From: an uncultured Dyadobacter sp.
GTDB lineage: Bacteria > Bacteroidota > Bacteroidia > Cytophagales > Spirosomataceae
Assembly (NCBI GenBank): GCA_946481035.1
Contig: CAMLNK010000157.1
Location: forward strand, 1 to 7,783
Direction: 5' to 3'
DNA length: 7,783 nt
Position numbers and translations under genes: made by a program. How positions within the stretch are numbered: position 1 is the first letter of the stretch; every line of letters starts with the position of its first letter. A model generated the notes under the pieces. It was not told where the DNA came from. It ran no database searches and worked only from the letters and a program-made list of their open reading frames with translations. Below, in pieces: positions 1-6,801 of the stretch.

Positions 1-114
1 GATTTTGAGGTGACCGACCCCGAAAAGGGGTACATACTGCGTAGCACGAATGGGAAGAGATATCGACTAACTGTAAATGAGGCGGGGAGCTTAACGACTG
101 GGGAAGTTCAATGA
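1..114 (+). CDS. 3' end of an unidentified protein (5' end outside the window)
   Basis: Frame 1 is open from the first base to a TGA at 112-114 and gives 37 residues ending in LTTGEVQ. The peptide is rich in charged and beta-forming residues; a stretch reading GYILRSTNGKRYRLTVNEAG resembles the short beta-hairpin ends found on some phage-tail-like or surface proteins (inference from style only, no family assigned). There is no start codon context to judge because the gene enters from the left edge. It runs towards the mutase gene, so the two are convergent and share the hairpin-bearing gap at 115-363. A chance open frame of this length is quite possible, but the stop falls just before a sharp rise in AT content, which favours a real gene end. 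Confidence 0.45.
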   Translation, partial: DFEVTDPEKGYILRSTNGKRYRLTVNEAGSLTTGEVQ

Positions 115-186
115 ATTAAGACGTCTGTTTGTTTTTTGAACATTAGTAATTGCAATAAATTGAAAGCTATTCGCTGGGCATCCGCA

Positions 187-227
187 TTTAACAAGATAAT
201 CGGATATTTTCCGATTATCTTGTTAAA
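187..227. terminator. perfect 18-bp hairpin, possible bidirectional terminator
   Basis: The arms 187-204 and 210-227 are exact reverse complements around a 5-base loop (tattt). The inner 15 bases of the left arm read aacaagataatcgga. The hairpin lies in the gap between two convergent genes, where a terminator serving both strands is expected. Neither strand has a T-tract directly after the stem (plus strand continues into A residues, minus strand into aaatgcgg), so it is not a textbook intrinsic terminator. It could instead protect 3' ends or be another inverted-repeat element. Confidence 0.5.
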
Positions 228-279
228 AAATGACAGAATAAGGGTCGCTAGTCTCTACCTAAAAATCTTACTGATATAC

Positions 280-332
280 TGTTCATTGTTTTTCCTTGTT
301 CATGTTCAGTGAACAAGGAAGAATAATGAACA
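280..332 (+). terminator. 23-bp hairpin with a 7-base loop between convergent genes
   Basis: Arms 280-302 and 310-332 pair along their whole length if read as plus-strand RNA: 8 pairs (tgttcatt/aatgaaca), then 4 pairs of which two are G-U (288/324 and 291/321), then 11 pairs (ttccttgttca/tgaacaaggaa). The loop is 303-309. In minus-strand RNA the two wobble positions become A-C mismatches, so the structure fits a plus-strand transcript slightly better. No T-tract follows on either strand. The motif TGTTCA occurs three times (280, 297, 303) and its complement twice (310, 327). A terminator or 3'-end stabiliser for the convergent genes is likeliest; an operator is the alternative. Confidence 0.5.
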
Positions 333-342
333 CTCTGTAAGG

Positions 343-374
343 CGCCTAACTTCTCTAAAACGCCTAATTCTCCT
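343..374. repeat. short imperfect direct repeat at the mutase 3' end
   Basis: cgcctaacttctct (343-356) is followed by cgcctaattctcct (361-374), differing essentially by one inserted base. The second copy contains the stop codon and last codons of the mutase (minus strand); the first lies just beyond it. This looks like a small slippage or tail duplication with no visible function. Confidence 0.4.
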
Positions 375-3288
375 GCATCAACTTAGTCAGAATCTCCTGC
401 GCGGCCACCGAAATGACGGTTCCCGGCCCGAAAATGCCTTTTACACCTGCATCATACAGAAACTGGTAATCCTGTGCGGGGATCACTCCCCCGGCGATGA
501 CCATAATATCTGCTCTGTCGAGCCTTTTCAGCTCGGTAATCAGTTCGGGAATAAGCGTTTTATGTCCGGCGGCAAGGCTGGATGCGCCGATTACGTGTAC
601 GTCGTTTTCAATGGCCTGCATGGCTACTTCCTGCGGGGTCTGGAACAATGGCGCGATGTCGACGTCAAAGCCCAGGTCGGCAAAGCTGGTTGCGATTACT
701 TTCGCGCCCCGGTCGTGGCCGTCCTGGCCCATTTTGGCGACCAGCATCCTCGGCCTGCGACCTTCGAGCCGGGCGAACTCGTCGGACATTTGCCGCGCCC
801 GTTGAAAATTTTCGTCATCGGAAACCTCGGCCCGGTAAACACCCGAAACCGAGCGGATCGTTGATTGATACCTGCCGAATTGCTGTTCCATAGCCTGTGA
901 AATTTCTCCTAATGTAGCTCTTTTGCGCGCCGCGTCCACGGCCAGGGCCAGCAGATTGGAATACATATCTTTTCCGCCGGGTTCGGTGCATGCGCGCGTG
1001 ATCCGGTCGAGCGCACTACGGACTTCCGGCTCATTTCTTTGCTTCCGAATTGCTTGTAGTTGGGCGATTTGCGCGTTTCTTACCGCTTCATTGTCTATTT
1101 GTAATATTTCAAATGACTGCTTCTCGTCGGTTTTGTAACGGTTCACACCCACTATAACCTCTTTGCCAGCGTCGATCCGCGCCTGTTTTCGGGCTGCGGC
1201 TTCCTCGATACGCATTTTGGGAAGGCCGGTTTCAATAGCTTTGGTCATACCGCCCAATGCCTCCACTTCCTCGATAAGCTGCCAGGCCTTGTCGGCAAGC
1301 TGCATGGTCAGATATTCAACGTAATAGGAGCCGCCCCAGGGATCGACGGCTTTACACAGGTCGGTGTCCTTTTGTATAAAAAGCTGGGTATCCCGTGCAA
1401 TGCGCGCCGAAAAATCGGTTGGCAGCGCGATTGCCTCGTCGAAAGAATTGGTGTGCAGCGACTGGGTGTGGCCCATAACGGCGGCCATCGCCTCGATAGT
1501 CGTACGGGTAATGTTGTTGAAGGGCTCCTGTTCGGTAAGGCTATAACCGCTCGTCTGGCAATGCGTGCGGAGCATCAGCGACTTTTCGTTCTGAGGGTTA
1601 AATTGCTTTACAATTTTAGCCCAAAGCATCCGTCCGGCCCGCATTTTGGCGATTTCCATAAAATGATTCATGCCTATGCCCCAAAAAAACGAGAGCCGCG
1701 GCGCAAAATCGTCGATCGCGATGCCGGCCGCGAGCCCCGTACGGATGTATTCGAGCCCGTCAGCGAGCGTGTAGGCGAGCTCGATATGCGCGGGCGCGCC
1801 CGCCTCATGCATGTGATAGCCACTGATGCTGATCGAGTTGAAGCGCGGCATATGCTGCGAGGTGTAAGCAAAAATATCACCTACAATGCGCATCGACGGG
1901 GCGGGCGGGTAGATGTAGGTGTTGCGCACCATAAACTCTTTCAGAATGTCGTTCTGGATCGTGCCTGTAAGCTGCTCCGGCCGCACGCCCTGCTCCTGTG
2001 CAGCGACGATAAAAAAGGCCATTACCGGTATTACCGCGCCATTCATGGTCATCGATACCGACATCTGATCGAGCGGAATCTGATCGAAAAGCGTTTTCAT
2101 ATCCTGCACCGAGTCGATTGCAACGCCAGCTTTGCCTACATCGCCGGTCACCCGCGGGTGGTCAGAGTCGTAGCCGCGGTGTGTGGCCAGGTCAAATGCT
2201 ACCGATAGCCCTTTTTGGCCTGCGGCAAGATTTCTGCGGTAGAATGCGTTGGATTCGGCAGCCGTGGAAAAGCCCGCATATTGCCGGATTGTCCAGGGGC
2301 GTTCCAGGTACATACTTGCGTACGGGCCGCGCAGAAACGGGGGAGTCCCCGCACCGAATGCGAGGTGTTGCGCGTTCGCGAGGTCGTTTTGGGTGAATAT
2401 GGTTTTGATTGAAATGCCTTCCGCTGTTTCAAATGGCGGCTGCTGACTGATCTGCCTGTTCTGATCGGAGATATTACCTGAAACATTCCTGAAAACTTCA
2501 CTATTTGCCGTTTTCAGGAAGTTTTCCCATGCAGCATTAGCCAGTTTCAATGTCATATCTTCCAGCGCGAATGCACCTGCGGCCGGGTCGGCCACTTTGG
2601 CAAAAAGGCTCTCGTGTTCGAGAATATAGGAAACGTGCGTAGCTAACCGTCGAGCCAATGCATTATCTGAATTATCAAACGGAAGTACTGTAAGCGCATC
2701 GCATCCACCGATAACCGCGCTCATGGCCTGGGCAGTGGCTCTTACCAGGTTGGTATAATCCGGCTGATTGCCGTGGTAATGGATAGAGGTTTGCGCGTGA
2801 ATGAAGGGAATGCATTGCGCTTCCTGCAATGCGAACGCACATGCAATTTTCTTTAACAAATACCTTAATGCCCTCATTTTGGCAATTTCAGTCAGGTATT
2901 GCGTGCCGATCGGGACCCAGAATATAGTCTGGTCAAATGCCTGCCCGGACGACACGCCATTGGAATACCCATTTGAAAATGAAACAAGGGCTGTTACCAA
3001 CTGTGTTACCGGATCGGCGCCTTGCAGTGCTATGTGGAATGGCCGGGGTTCTTTTGTTTTTTCCGCATTTACATTCAGCCAGCCCGCGGTTTGTTTTTGG
3101 GCCTTTTGGATTTCAGCGACAGTTTCCCAATCTATTTCAGCAGCCGTAGCATAAGGCTTAAAATGCACCCCAGGCGCTGTTTCCCACGCGTCCAGCAGCC
3201 CGGCGCGGCCCTTCACTTCTTTGGTCGCGCGCTTTTCCCATGCGTTTTTGTCTGAGGGGAGAAATTCAGAAAACAGATCTGCTGACAT
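364..3288 (-). CDS. methylmalonyl-CoA mutase, MutA-like segment fused to a full MutB-like chain
   Basis: Adenosylcobalamin enzyme interconverting (R)-methylmalonyl-CoA and succinyl-CoA in the cytoplasm. Residues about 286-974 match a complete MutB: the RQYAGF motif with Y337 (equivalent to Y89 of the Propionibacterium enzyme, where isobutyryl-CoA mutase has Phe), PSMRI with R467, SGYHM with Y491 and H492, and [10 protein letters not shown] with R531. These point to methylmalonyl- rather than isobutyryl-CoA. The C-terminal B12 domain has DxHxxG at 856-861 (H858 the cobalt ligand), SSL at 903-905 and GG at 933-934. Residues 1-260 resemble the small subunit MutA but are short: the typical N-terminal leader is kept, part of the barrel appears lost and there is no B12 domain. 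Segment 123-258 is visibly homologous to 535-673 (EIAKMRA at 134 and 545; VADP/AVDP; conserved W254 and W669). No P-loop, so it is not IcmF. The ATG at 3286-3288 is chosen because the following residues look like a normal MutA start; no Shine-Dalgarno is seen. No meaB or epimerase gene is adjacent. Confidence 0.95.
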   Translation of the reverse strand: MSADLFSEFLPSDKNAWEKRATKEVKGRAGLLDAWETAPGVHFKPYATAAEIDWETVAEIQKAQKQTAGWLNVNAEKTKEPRPFHIALQGADPVTQLVTALVSFSNGYSNGVSSGQAFDQTIFWVPIGTQYLTEIAKMRALRYLLKKIACAFALQEAQCIPFIHAQTSIHYHGNQPDYTNLVRATAQAMSAVIGGCDALTVLPFDNSDNALARRLATHVSYILEHESLFAKVADPAAGAFALEDMTLKLANAAWENFLKTANSEVFRNVSGNISDQNRQISQQPPFETAEGISIKTIFTQNDLANAQHLAFGAGTPPFLRGPYASMYLERPWTIRQYAGFSTAAESNAFYRRNLAAGQKGLSVAFDLATHRGYDSDHPRVTGDVGKAGVAIDSVQDMKTLFDQIPLDQMSVSMTMNGAVIPVMAFFIVAAQEQGVRPEQLTGTIQNDILKEFMVRNTYIYPPAPSMRIVGDIFAYTSQHMPRFNSISISGYHMHEAGAPAHIELAYTLADGLEYIRTGLAAGIAIDDFAPRLSFFWGIGMNHFMEIAKMRAGRMLWAKIVKQFNPQNEKSLMLRTHCQTSGYSLTEQEPFNNITRTTIEAMAAVMGHTQSLHTNSFDEAIALPTDFSARIARDTQLFIQKDTDLCKAVDPWGGSYYVEYLTMQLADKAWQLIEEVEALGGMTKAIETGLPKMRIEEAAARKQARIDAGKEVIVGVNRYKTDEKQSFEILQIDNEAVRNAQIAQLQAIRKQRNEPEVRSALDRITRACTEPGGKDMYSNLLALAVDAARKRATLGEISQAMEQQFGRYQSTIRSVSGVYRAEVSDDENFQRARQMSDEFARLEGRRPRMLVAKMGQDGHDRGAKVIATSFADLGFDVDIAPLFQTPQEVAMQAIENDVHVIGASSLAAGHKTLIPELITELKRLDRADIMVIAGGVIPAQDYQFLYDAGVKGIFGPGTVISVAAQEILTKLMQEN

Positions 3289-3331
3289 GAGCCGGTGGAT
3301 TGTTGGATGTTTAAAGGATATGCGCCATCAG

Positions 3332-3339
3332 CAAAACTA
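3332..3339 (-). promoter_or_regulatory. candidate -7 box for the mutase gene
   Basis: The minus strand reads TAGTTTTG, an exact match to the Bacteroidota -7 consensus TAnnTTTG. Transcription would begin about 35-40 bases before the mutase ATG. The -33 element is weak: the nearest minus-strand TTTG (3354-3357) is only 14 bases away rather than about 19. The match could be chance in this AT-rich gap. Confidence 0.35.
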
Positions 3340-3418
3340 CAAATTTTGGCACGCAAATAGGGGAGCTCAAAAAGCAAAACCGCTTCTGTAACCTTCTGGA
3401 CACGATTACCGTCACAAT

Positions 3419-3446
3419 TTTGTTTTAGGGTTTGTAGATACATTTT
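3419..3446 (+). promoter_or_regulatory. weaker upstream promoter candidate for dnaA
   Basis: TTTG at 3419-3422 is followed after 16 bases by TACATTTT at 3439-3446, one mismatch from TAnnTTTG. It would allow initiation just upstream of the ATG at 3463. Spacing and -7 match are both poorer than for the candidate at 3475-3505. Confidence 0.2.
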
Positions 3447-3462
3447 ATGACGATTAAATTGA

Positions 3463-4977
3463 ATGTCCGTTTCATCTGGAGAGATCAGGTATTTTTATAT
3501 CTTTGCCGTCCTTTTGAACTATGATACTCAGAGTTTGGTAAATTATACATTGGAAAGAATCAGCACAAATAGAGAGGTAGACCAGGTTTGGGATGCTTGC
3601 CTGCGGATTATTCAGCAGCACATTCCCGAGCAGAGTTTTAAGACGTGGTTTGAACCCATTCGTCCCTTAAAGCTCTATGGTAAAGTACTTACCGTGCAGG
3701 TTCCCAGCCAGTTTTTCTATGAGTGGCTGGAAGATAATTATGTCAATCTGCTGAGAAAGGCGCTGGATTACGCCATCGGCCGCGACGGGTTATTGGAATA
3801 TTCCATTATCGTCGATACCGGTAATGAGAAGCACCAGCCGCTGACAATGAACGTATCAACTCAGAAATCTCCAAATTATTCCAGGCCGGATAATTTCTCT
3901 ACGGACCCGCGCATGGGGGCGAGCGTGAAGGAGAAAGACCAGGATTCGCTCACGCTCGACACGTATCTGAACCCCAATTATTCATTCGATAACTTCATCG
4001 AAGGCGACTGTAACAGGCTCGCACGTTCAGCGGGCTTTGCCGTAGCGCAGCGTCCGGGGCTCACCTCGTTCAACCCGCTGATGATGTACGGTGGTGTGGG
4101 GCTTGGTAAGACGCACCTGGTGCAGGCGATCGGAAACTACATTACCAACCATTACGAGAATAAGCTGGTACTATACGTTTCTTCTGAGAAATTTACTAAC
4201 CAGTTCATCAACTCGATCCGCAATAATACCCTGCAAGAGTTCACCGATTTTTATATGAAAGTGGACGTGCTCGCGATCGATGACGTGCAGTTCTTGTCAG
4301 GTAAGGAAAAAACGCAGGATACATTCTTCCATATTTTCAACCACCTGCACCAACTCGGCAAGCAAATCATCATGACCAGCGACCGCCCTCCGCGCGAGCT
4401 GCAAGGGTTGCAGGACCGTTTGCTGTCCCGCTTCAAATGGGGACTCACGGCCGATTTGCAGGCGCCGGATTTTGAAACGCGTATCGCGATTATCCAGAAA
4501 AAGATCCAGTCCGAGGGTATTTCGATCGATTACGATGTGATCGAGTACATTGCCCACAGCGTGAATTCGAACGTAAGGGAGCTGGAAGGGGTGATCGTAT
4601 CGCTCATGGCACAGGCCTCGCTTACACGCCGCAATATCGACGTAGAGCTGGCCAAAAATACCCTCCGTAACATCGTGATGAACGAGGATAAGGAGGTTAC
4701 GATCGATACCATTCAGGAGATTATCGCCGATTACTTCCAGGTTTCGATTGCTGACCTGAAAAGCAAGAGCCGCAAAAAGGAGGTCGTCTACCCGCGCCAG
4801 CTGGCGATGTATTTGGCCAAAGAATACACCGACCTGCCGCTTAAATCCATCGGCTACCATTTTGGCGGCCGCGACCACAGTACGGTAATCCACTCCATTC
4901 AAAGCATTAACCTTTTGATGGACGAGACCCCGGACGTGGAAGAAACTTTGCAGAAGCTCCGCAGTTACTTTAAGTAG
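3463..4977 (+). CDS. dnaA: chromosomal replication initiator protein DnaA
   Basis: AAA+ ATPase that binds DnaA boxes at oriC, melts the origin and loads the helicase. Numbering from the ATG at 3463 (504 residues): domain I about 38-115 (begins REVDQVWDACLRIIQ, with the EQSFKTWFEPI motif at 56-66), a polar linker about 120-165, AAA+ domain about 172-400 with Walker A GGVGLGKT (210-217), Walker B AIDDVQ (D273, D274), the box VII arginine finger R323 in LLSRFKWGLT and sensor II R372 in NVRELEG, then helix-turn-helix domain IV about 405-504 with YPRQLAMYLAKE and the signature GGRDHSTV (468-475). All key residues are present. The boundary given uses the only ATG upstream of domain I, but residues 1-29 look unlike DnaA, and homologues usually begin a few residues before the VW of domain I. 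A TTG start at 3550 would give 475 residues, the normal length; TTG 3535 is the other option. No dnaN or DnaA-box cluster is nearby. Confidence 0.97.
   Translation: MSVSSGEIRYFYIFAVLLNYDTQSLVNYTLERISTNREVDQVWDACLRIIQQHIPEQSFKTWFEPIRPLKLYGKVLTVQVPSQFFYEWLEDNYVNLLRKALDYAIGRDGLLEYSIIVDTGNEKHQPLTMNVSTQKSPNYSRPDNFSTDPRMGASVKEKDQDSLTLDTYLNPNYSFDNFIEGDCNRLARSAGFAVAQRPGLTSFNPLMMYGGVGLGKTHLVQAIGNYITNHYENKLVLYVSSEKFTNQFINSIRNNTLQEFTDFYMKVDVLAIDDVQFLSGKEKTQDTFFHIFNHLHQLGKQIIMTSDRPPRELQGLQDRLLSRFKWGLTADLQAPDFETRIAIIQKKIQSEGISIDYDVIEYIAHSVNSNVRELEGVIVSLMAQASLTRRNIDVELAKNTLRNIVMNEDKEVTIDTIQEIIADYFQVSIADLKSKSRKKEVVYPRQLAMYLAKEYTDLPLKSIGYHFGGRDHSTVIHSIQSINLLMDETPDVEETLQKLRSYFK
3475..3505 (+). promoter_or_regulatory. 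candidate dnaA promoter of Bacteroidota type
   Basis: TATCTTTG at 3498-3505 fits TAnnTTTG exactly, and TCTG at 3475-3478 is one mismatch from the -33 element TTTG with a 19-base spacer, the usual spacing. Transcription would begin near 3510-3513. This lies inside the longest dnaA open frame, downstream of the ATG at 3463, so if it is the working promoter translation must begin later, at TTG 3535 or TTG 3550. Confidence 0.45.
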
Positions 4978-4991
4978 GGTTTGACGTATCA

Positions 4992-5996
4992 ATGTTCAGG
5001 ACCAATTTCCTGAACAACATGATAGCTGAACCTATCCTTGTTTCCCGTGGGCAAATCGATGCTCAAAGATGGGATAATCACATCAATCACAGCCGGCAAG
5101 GCGTCATTTACGCATTAAGCTGGTATCTGGACACTGTTTGCGAGCAATGGGAGGCGCTCGTCTGGCCGTCTGCTGCCAGTTTCTGTATTGTAATGCCGCT
5201 GCCGGTCAGGTTCAAATTCGGCAGGCGTGTGTTATACCAGCCGCTGTTCTGCCAGTATTTAGGTATTTTTTCAAAACATGAGCTGACGGCAGCGCAATGC
5301 GGCGTATTCCTTGAAGCTTTGAAAACGCATTTTCCCTATATTTCCAGTTATGCATTCAATCCTGAGAACTTTACGGTAATCGACAAGCTCCGTTTGAAAG
5401 GCTTTGAGATAGAGGAATTTCAAACGCATTGGCTGCATTTAGATCGATCCCACACAGAACTTCAAGCAGGGTATTCCAAAGACCGGAGGAAAAATCTGAG
5501 CAGGGCGAGGCGAAGGGCGTGGGAAATCACTGCATCGGACGATTTTGCTCCGTTAATAAAACTCTTTGAAGAGAATCACGAGCAGGGTATCGGAAAGATC
5601 AAGCCCGGCGCGTACCTGGCATTAAGAAGGCTGGGAGAGAGGTGTATTAAAAGCGCCAATGGCCGCCTCCTGTACGCGCGCATGGGCGAAGGTATACATG
5701 CAGGCATATTGCTCACGCACTACCGCGGGCGGACGATCTATCTTTTTAATGCAGCCGATATGGAAGGCCGTAATGGAAATGCCAGGGCAGTGATGCTGGA
5801 CGATTACTTTCGCGAGAATGCAGCTACAATGTCAGTTTTTGACTTTGAAAGCCCACAGAAAACATCGATTGTAGATTACTATGCGGGTTTTGGAGCCGTA
5901 GCAATGCCTTTTTACAGCATGAAAAGAAATGCATTGCCCTTCCCATTCAGGCAAATGCAAAAGCTTCGGAAATGGTTGCTGGTCAGAACCAGTTGA
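4992..5996 (+). CDS. GNAT/FemAB-like acyltransferase of unknown substrate
   Basis: A 334-residue protein with no signal peptide or membrane helix, probably cytoplasmic. It fits the two-lobed FemAB/BioF2-like acetyltransferase superfamily: a basic segment YSKDRRKNLSRARRR at 161-175 matches the conserved lysine/arginine-rich stretch ahead of the second lobe, residues 224-252 form the predicted GNAT beta strands (RLLYARMGEGIHAGILLTHY), and the end has the typical FDFESP...VDYYAGFGA...PFYSM pattern at 283-310. FemAB relatives transfer amino acids or acyl groups to cell-wall or lipid precursors; the substrate here is unknown. The start is 14 bases after the dnaA stop with no promoter visible, so co-transcription with dnaA is likely. 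ATG 5019 (residue 10) is an alternative start, since homologues tend to begin nearer the IxxxxW segment. The 3' end overlaps the convergent DUF3108 gene by 14 bases. Confidence 0.75.
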   Translation: MFRTNFLNNMIAEPILVSRGQIDAQRWDNHINHSRQGVIYALSWYLDTVCEQWEALVWPSAASFCIVMPLPVRFKFGRRVLYQPLFCQYLGIFSKHELTAAQCGVFLEALKTHFPYISSYAFNPENFTVIDKLRLKGFEIEEFQTHWLHLDRSHTELQAGYSKDRRKNLSRARRRAWEITASDDFAPLIKLFEENHEQGIGKIKPGAYLALRRLGERCIKSANGRLLYARMGEGIHAGILLTHYRGRTIYLFNAADMEGRNGNARAVMLDDYFRENAATMSVFDFESPQKTSIVDYYAGFGAVAMPFYSMKRNALPFPFRQMQKLRKWLLVRTS

Positions 5997-6789
5997 TGTC
6001 TTTGCGCAGGCCTTTGTAGGATTTTAAATCCATTTCCAAAGAACCGATTTTAAGATCGACCTCGGCTTTCAGCGGAATTTTATTGGAATCATCCGAAACC
6101 CAGAGCGCCATAGGCTCCTCGCCTTTGAAGAACTTATTGGAGGGAATTTGCGGAGACAGGCGCAGCACTTTGCTTTTGCCGAATTTGGTTTTGATCACAT
6201 CCCTGCCCACATAACGAACGCGCAGCTTGTAAACCTCCCCGTCAAAAAAGGTAGGTACTTCGATGATCTCGCCTTCACGAACCTTGTCGAAATTGATGGT
6301 GCGCAGGAAAAAATAACCGCTGATGATGTCGTGAATGTTGTTGGGCACATTGTAAGTCTTGCTCTCATCCTTCACATTGGAAACCGCCTGGTCCTTGTTG
6401 TGGTTGAAATAAACGGTTTCATCCTTGCGGTACCTGTTTTCCTGGATCTGCCGTTCAAACATATGGGGAAGAATGGCGGAAGTATCGATGTAAGAACGCC
6501 ATGTGTCGCGCACGCGGGATATCAAATCGAACGCTCCGACAGTACGGCCTATGACATTGACCCGGTAGCAAGGCCGGTTGTTGATCATCGAAACGGCTTT
6601 GCTGACTTCCACTTTTGCTTCGGCCGCACTGATGAAGCCGTAATGCACCCGGTATTCGACGCGTTCACCGGTGCCAAAGCTTTTATTGTGGACTACACGG
6701 TCCATTTCCATGCTCTCGTCGAACTGCCGGAAAGAGAGCAGCAAGGCTAATGTAGAAATGGCTAATAGTAATGTGTACGATCTTTTCAT
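5983..6789 (-). CDS. secreted DUF3108 domain protein
   Basis: A 268-residue protein beginning with a basic MKRS and a hydrophobic stretch (residues about 5-19, LLLAISTLALLLSF), a Sec signal peptide or N-terminal anchor without a lipobox cysteine; hence envelope or periplasm. The rest has the DUF3108 pattern: GERVEYRVHYGFISAAEAKVEV near the start (about 41-62), RDTWRSYIDTSAILPHMFERQIQENRYR in the middle, the VPTFFDGEVYKLRVRYVGRDVIKTKFG segment and an end region PMALWVSDDSNKIPLKAEVDLKIGSLEMDL. The family is mostly beta-sheet, thought to be cell-envelope located, with no agreed function; no catalytic motif is seen. It starts 12 bases after the stop of the aminopeptidase gene, so the two form an operon. 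Its stop lies inside the facing acyltransferase gene, leaving no room for a separate terminator. Confidence 0.85.
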   Translation of the reverse strand: MKRSYTLLLAISTLALLLSFRQFDESMEMDRVVHNKSFGTGERVEYRVHYGFISAAEAKVEVSKAVSMINNRPCYRVNVIGRTVGAFDLISRVRDTWRSYIDTSAILPHMFERQIQENRYRKDETVYFNHNKDQAVSNVKDESKTYNVPNNIHDIISGYFFLRTINFDKVREGEIIEVPTFFDGEVYKLRVRYVGRDVIKTKFGKSKVLRLSPQIPSNKFFKGEEPMALWVSDDSNKIPLKAEVDLKIGSLEMDLKSYKGLRKDINWF

Positions 6790-6801
6790 GCTATGATAAC
6801 A

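Larger units (their letters stand above)
115..363. other. AT-rich intergenic region between convergent genes
   Basis: No open reading frame of note and no tRNA-like cloverleaf or other RNA gene is visible. Apart from the two hairpins and the short direct repeat, it holds only AT-rich sequence without a recognisable promoter match. Confidence 0.6.

Noticed and set aside
115..363. CRISPR array, insertion sequence or attachment site
   Set aside because: The repeats are two unrelated hairpins and one short direct repeat; there is no regular repeat-spacer pattern, transposase or tRNA gene.
1372..2208. A 278-codon plus-strand open frame opposite the mutase
   Set aside because: It lies wholly antisense to a strongly conserved enzyme in GC-rich sequence; the translation is rich in Arg, His and Val with no recognisable domain, as expected of a shadow frame.
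364..3288. IcmF-type fused isobutyryl-CoA mutase
   Set aside because: The active site has the methylmalonyl-type Tyr (Y337) and Arg, and there is no G-protein (P-loop) domain.
3213..3443. A 76-codon minus-strand frame overlapping the mutase start
   Set aside because: It overlaps the N-terminal MutA-like coding segment in another frame and spans the promoter region; no resemblance to a known small protein.
4297..4992. A 231-codon minus-strand open frame opposite dnaA
   Set aside because: Fully antisense to the conserved AAA+ and DNA-binding domains of DnaA; no family resemblance.
6148..6750. A 200-codon plus-strand open frame opposite the DUF3108 gene
   Set aside because: Antisense to a gene with a signal peptide and family pattern; the translation has no convincing motif.
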